NCBI RefSeq assembly: GCF_004136315.1
Contig: NZ_CP029562.1
Coordinates: 372,001-436,000 of the forward strand
Direction: 5' to 3'
Origin: Mesorhizobium sp. Pch-S
GTDB taxonomy: Bacteria; Pseudomonadota; Alphaproteobacteria; Rhizobiales; Rhizobiaceae
DNA length: 64,000 bases
Made by a program: the position numbers and the translations under genes. Below are positions 60,673 to 64,000 of this stretch, piece by piece (position 1 is the stretch's first letter; every line of letters starts with the position of its first letter). The notes under the pieces are model-generated. The model was not told the DNA's origin. It made no database searches and saw nothing but the letters and a program-made list of their open reading frames with translations.

Positions 60673-61737
60673 TCAGCGGCCCTGCAGAGCAGCATTCCAG
60701 CGTTCGACCAGGCGGTTGCGTTTGACCTGGTCGAGATAGACGAGAAGACCGGGGCTTACCGGAACCGGCCGCAGCTGCGCGCCCATTGTCGCCTGGATGG
60801 CATTGGCCGTGTTTTCACCGGACACATCCGGATTGACCGCGGCGATGTGCAGATCGCGCGCCATGATGGTCTGCCCCTCCGCCGACATGAAGTAGGCGAG
60901 CAGGGCACGCCCGAGATCCGGCGATGCCGCCGCCTTCGGCACAAGACCGATGCGCGACATGACAACGGTATAATCCTTCGGCATGACGATGCCGACGTCA
61001 GGATTGCGCGCTGCCCAATCCGTCGCGTAGGAGCCGAGGATATTGTAACCCAGCACCGCGCGGCCATCGGCGATGCGTTCCAGGATCGCGGCACTTCTCG
61101 AATAGAGCTTCACGCCGGCCTTCCCCATGCTGCGGATCACCGACCAGATGTCGGGAAACTGCTCCTGGTCGCGCGCCATGAACATGAAGCCGACGCCGGA
61201 GCGCTCGATGTCGTAGGTGGCGATCTTGCCCTGAACCGCGTCTGCATTGCGCTCGAGATAGTCGACGAACTGCGCGCGCGTCGCCGGCGGCGAAGCGTTG
61301 CGGAAACTCGGCTTATGGTAGACGAACACCGCCGGTTCGAAGGTCAACGCGTAAGCGGTGTTGCGCCAGTTCGCCCAGCGCGGCCAACGCGCGCTCATGG
61401 GCATATTGCTTTCCTGCGCATAGCCGTCATTGGCGAGCTTGACCTGCAGGTCCATCGCGGACGAAAAGGCGACGTCGCCGGTCTTCTGGCCGGCGTTGGT
61501 CTCGTCGATGATACGGGTATAGATATCGCCGGTCAGCAATTCCTCATAGCGGACGGCGATAGCGGGATTGGCGCGGCGAAACCCCTCGATCATCCCCTTG
61601 GCCAAAGGTGCATCGAGTGCCGAATAGACGACCAGCGTGCGCGCGCCGGTATCACCGTTGAGAGCAGGGAAAAGCGTTGTCTCAGCCGCCGCAGGCTTCG
61701 AAAACAGAACCAGCAGGGCAAAGAACAGAAAACGCAT
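60673..61737 (-). CDS. ABC-type periplasmic binding protein (iron/Fbp-like)
   Basis: A 354-residue exported solute-binding protein. Signal peptide MRFLFFALLVLFSKPAAAE; mature start LVVYSALDAPLAKGMIEGFR, then the iron-type pattern YEELLTGDIYTRIIDE and AVLGYNILGSYA. No permease or ATPase accompanies it. It is divergent from a TctD-TctE pair, so it may present a ligand to the sensor rather than feed an importer. This role is inference. ATG at 61737 was chosen for a compact signal peptide. Confidence 0.83.
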   Translation of the reverse strand: MRFLFFALLVLFSKPAAAETTLFPALNGDTGARTLVVYSALDAPLAKGMIEGFRRANPAIAVRYEELLTGDIYTRIIDETNAGQKTGDVAFSSAMDLQVKLANDGYAQESNMPMSARWPRWANWRNTAYALTFEPAVFVYHKPSFRNASPPATRAQFVDYLERNADAVQGKIATYDIERSGVGFMFMARDQEQFPDIWSVIRSMGKAGVKLYSRSAAILERIADGRAVLGYNILGSYATDWAARNPDVGIVMPKDYTVVMSRIGLVPKAAASPDLGRALLAYFMSAEGQTIMARDLHIAAVNPDVSGENTANAIQATMGAQLRPVPVSPGLLVYLDQVKRNRLVERWNAALQGR

Positions 61738-61867
61738 GGCGGCCAACTTGCCCGAGCCCGCGATCATCCACAAGCGTCGCTCATTGTGGCGGTTTGCTGC
61801 GCACGAAAGTCTGCCGGCGCAGAATGCGGTCAGGATGGACCGGTACTCCGCCTGTCTCTTTGTCTTT

Positions 61868-61972
61868 GCGCATGATCCTCATCCGAAAAGTCTGCAACTT
61901 TTCGGGATCATGCTCTTTACCTTGCGCATGATCTTCATCCGAAAAGTCTGCAACTTTTCGGGATCATGCTCT
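61868..61972. repeat. Tandem copies of a rhizobial palindromic repeat
   Basis: Two nearly identical 49-base units, 61868-61916 and 61924-61972 (period 56), differing at one base (CCTC against CTTC). Each has arms GCATGATC...CCGAAAAGT and ACTTTTCGGGATCATGC. The pair lies in the divergent region before tctD. Confidence 0.85.
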
Positions 61973-62006
61973 AGGTTCGGCAAAACGATTTCGGCGAGGA
62001 GTTGCG

Positions 62007-62672
62007 TTGCGCATTCTGGTGGTGGAGGACACGCAGACCCTGGCCGATGGTCTTGTGGCCGTGCTGAAAGGCAGCGGCTATGCGGTCGATCATGTCATCG
62101 ATGGCCAATCGGCACTGGCCGTGCTCGCAGCCGAACGGGTCGACCTGGTCATCCTCGATCTCAACTTGCCAGGCATGGACGGGCTCCAGGTTCTGCGGAA
62201 CATCCGCGCCCGCCAGGATGGGCCGGGCGTGCTCATCCTCAGTGCACGTGCCGACCTGCACGACAAGATCAAAGGGCTGGATCTCGGCGCCGACGATTAC
62301 ATGACCAAACCGTTTGACGTGGATGAACTGGAAGCGCGTGTGCGCATGTTGCTGCGACGTCATGCAGGACTGAAATCGTCGACCGTCTCGTTCGGCGAGG
62401 TGGCCTTCGATCTGACCTCGCGCAGTTTTTCCGGCGGTGGTCTCCCGCTCGACCTGCCGGCCCGCGAGGTCAGTCTGCTGGAAACGCTGTTCCTGCGCGC
62501 CGGCAAAGTGGTGACGAAACAGTCGATCCTGGAATCGCTGGCCGGTTTCGACGAGGAGCTGTCCTACAACGCCATCGAGCAATATGTCAGCCGGCTGCGG
62601 CGCAGGCTTGCCCCTTACGGAGTGACCGTGCGGACGGCGCGCGGCATCGGCTACTATCTTGAGAAGGTGTAG
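62007..62672 (+). CDS. tctD: TctD-type response regulator (OmpR family)
   Basis: A 221-residue response regulator. Receiver domain: phosphoacceptor Asp51 in LVILDLNLPGMDGLQ and Lys101 in DDYMTKPF. A winged-helix OmpR-type DNA-binding domain follows (REVSLLETLFLRAGKVVTKQ, YNAIEQYVSRLRRRLAPYGV). It probably activates the tct genes next door. The start is TTG at 62007 preceded by GAGGAG; no better ATG lies near. Confidence 0.9.
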   Translation: MRILVVEDTQTLADGLVAVLKGSGYAVDHVIDGQSALAVLAAERVDLVILDLNLPGMDGLQVLRNIRARQDGPGVLILSARADLHDKIKGLDLGADDYMTKPFDVDELEARVRMLLRRHAGLKSSTVSFGEVAFDLTSRSFSGGGLPLDLPAREVSLLETLFLRAGKVVTKQSILESLAGFDEELSYNAIEQYVSRLRRRLAPYGVTVRTARGIGYYLEKV

Positions 62673-62696
62673 CCAGGATATGGGGGATACCCGCTG

Positions 62697-64000
62697 ATGG
62701 CCGTTGCCGCGCCCTATTCGCTGCGCCGTCGGCTGCTGTTCTGGCTGCTCGTGCCGCTGATCGCGATCGGGCTGATCGCCCTGCTCGACACCTGGCGCGA
62801 GGCGATCGGAACGGCAAATGCCGCATCGGACCGCGTGCTTGCGGGCTCGGCACTGGCCATTGCCGAGCGTGTTGTCGTGTCCGAAGAAGGTATCCTCGAA
62901 GTCGATATACCCTATGTGGCGCTGGAAATGCTGACGTCGGCTGCACAGGATCGGGTGTTCTACCGTGTCGACAGCCCGCCCGGTACGTTCATCACCGGTT
63001 ACGAAACGCTACCGACGATGCCAGCGCCTCCGCCCGAAAAAGCCCAGTTCTCCGACGCGACCTTTCGCGGCGAACCGATCCGACTGGCGGCGCTTGCCCG
63101 TTCGGCCTCGACCGGCGTCGATTCCATCCCCTTTGTGGTCACCGTTGCCGAAACCACGATTGCGCGAACCCAGCTCGCCCAGACCATCCTGCTGCACTCT
63201 GCCCTGCGGTTGACGGTGCTGATCGGTGGCGCCGCATTGATCGCGTGGTTCGCCGTCAACGCCTCGCTGCAGCCGCTCTATCGGTTGAGGGCGGCAATCG
63301 CCGAACGCAGTCCCGATGACCTTCATCCCATCGATGATCGGGTGCCGGGTGAGGTGCGTGGGTTGGTCGAAACGGTGAATTCCTTCATGGTGCGGTTGGG
63401 AGCGGCCCTGTCTGGCCTGCGCAACTTCACCGGCAATGCCAGCCACCAGCTGCGCACGCCGATGACCATCGTGCGCACGCAACTTGCGCTCGCCAGCCGC
63501 GCAAGATCGCTCGAAGAGGCCAAGTCTGCCGCCCAGACCGCCGACGCGGCGATTGTGCGGGCGGAGCATGTGCTGTCGCAATTGCTCCTCCTGGCACGCA
63601 TCGAGGCGGCTGCGTCGGACGGTATCGATGCAAAATCGGTCAACCTTGCCGCAATCGCCATGGAGAGCGTCGCCGACCGCGTGATGAAGGCAAACGCTGC
63701 CGGCACCGACCTAGGCTTCGAGGGCGGCGACCCTGTCCCGATCCGGGGAGAAGCGCTGCTCGTGGGCGAACTGGTCGGCAATCTCGTCGACAACGCCATT
63801 GCCTATGCCGGCAGCGGAGCCGAAATCACGGTCCGTGTATCGGGCGGGCGAGAAGCAGTGCTGGAGGTCGAGGACAATGGTCCCGGCATCGCGCCAGACA
63901 AACTCGCGGCAGTGCGGGCGCGGTTCTCGCGCGGTGCGGGCGCCGATAAGCCCGGCAGCGGGCTCGGGCTGCCCATCGTCGAGGAAATCGCCGAGCTGTT
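62697..64000 (+). CDS. tctE: TctE-type sensor histidine kinase (3' end outside window)
   Basis: The 434 codons present give an N-terminal helix (LLFWLLVPLIAIGLIALL), a periplasmic sensor segment of about 130 residues, a second helix (LTVLIGGAALIAWFAV), HAMP-like linker, and the kinase core. The H-box NASHQLRTPMTIVRTQ has His near residue 248, the N-box is NLVDNAIAYA, and the G1 box VEDNGPGIAPDK. The G2 box SGLGLPIVEEIAEL lies at the edge. It follows tctD after 24 bases. Only about 30 C-terminal residues are likely missing. Confidence 0.92.
   Translation, partial: MAVAAPYSLRRRLLFWLLVPLIAIGLIALLDTWREAIGTANAASDRVLAGSALAIAERVVVSEEGILEVDIPYVALEMLTSAAQDRVFYRVDSPPGTFITGYETLPTMPAPPPEKAQFSDATFRGEPIRLAALARSASTGVDSIPFVVTVAETTIARTQLAQTILLHSALRLTVLIGGAALIAWFAVNASLQPLYRLRAAIAERSPDDLHPIDDRVPGEVRGLVETVNSFMVRLGAALSGLRNFTGNASHQLRTPMTIVRTQLALASRARSLEEAKSAAQTADAAIVRAEHVLSQLLLLARIEAAASDGIDAKSVNLAAIAMESVADRVMKANAAGTDLGFEGGDPVPIRGEALLVGELVGNLVDNAIAYAGSGAEITVRVSGGREAVLEVEDNGPGIAPDKLAAVRARFSRGAGADKPGSGLGLPIVEEIAEL

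Noticed and set aside
61868-61972. CRISPR array
   Set aside because: Only two units with a seven-base gap and internal palindromes; no spacers and no cas genes.

Overview
The window reads as a stretch of a high-GC alphaproteobacterial chromosome, most likely order Rhizobiales and close to Mesorhizobium or other Phyllobacteriaceae. Support comes from the Irr-type Fur regulator beside fabA-fabB-fabI, the rpsT-dnaA-dnaN-recF order, a Caulobacter-style cpa/tad pilus cluster, an IF2 with a long Gln/Pro and Arg/Glu-rich N-terminus, and short palindromic intergenic repeats of the kind seen in rhizobia. This is judged from gene content and protein style, not from a database search. I see no rRNA, tRNA, CRISPR array, insertion sequence or prophage. 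Almost every base is in a recognisable gene, and codon use looks uniform.

Layout. 1-8.5 kb holds glyQ (running off the left edge), a secreted protein, a TPR protein, a polyprenyl diphosphate synthase, a methyltransferase, an S49 protease, ispE and moaB. 8.6-11.8 kb holds a GFA-fold protein and a minus-strand leucyl aminopeptidase / MarR-like / NlpC-P60 unit. 11.9-23.4 kb is a Flp/Tad pilus locus: tadD (+), then cpaA-cpaB-cpaC-cpaD-cpaE-cpaF-tadB-tadC on the minus strand, and three plus-strand genes diverging from cpaA (a stand-alone CpaC-N-like protein and two TadE-like pseudopilins). cpaA carries an apparent one-base deletion, and no Flp pilin gene is visible. 23.4-27.9 kb holds an orphan PhnD-like binding protein, deoB, mutM, an enoyl-CoA hydratase and rpsT.

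28-34 kb is the replication and repair block dnaA, dnaN, recF, followed by moeB and an acetyltransferase; the 0.8-kb region before dnaA has DnaA-box-like sites. 34-39 kb holds a 2-hydroxyacid dehydrogenase, an SH3 protein, irr and the unsaturated fatty acid unit fabA-fabB-fabI. 39.4-45.3 kb is the least conventional part: a degenerate-GGDEF/EAL protein, a compact minus-strand operon (ribbon-helix-helix protein, SRPBCC protein, RsmC-like methyltransferase), and a tandem pair of large GNAT-like paralogues of unknown role.

45.5-56.9 kb is the transcription-translation supercluster on the minus strand: rimP-nusA-ylxR-infB, rbfA-truB, corA, rpsO, pnp. infB also shows an apparent one-base deletion near its 5' end, so either the assembly has small errors or IF2 starts at an internal GTG. 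57-64 kb is a tripartite tricarboxylate transporter (tctC-tctB-tctA) followed by an orphan ABC-type iron-like binding protein. That gene diverges from a TctD/TctE two-component system, and the kinase runs off the right edge. The arrangement suggests carboxylate uptake controlled by a periplasmic-protein-assisted sensor, which is an inference from gene order.
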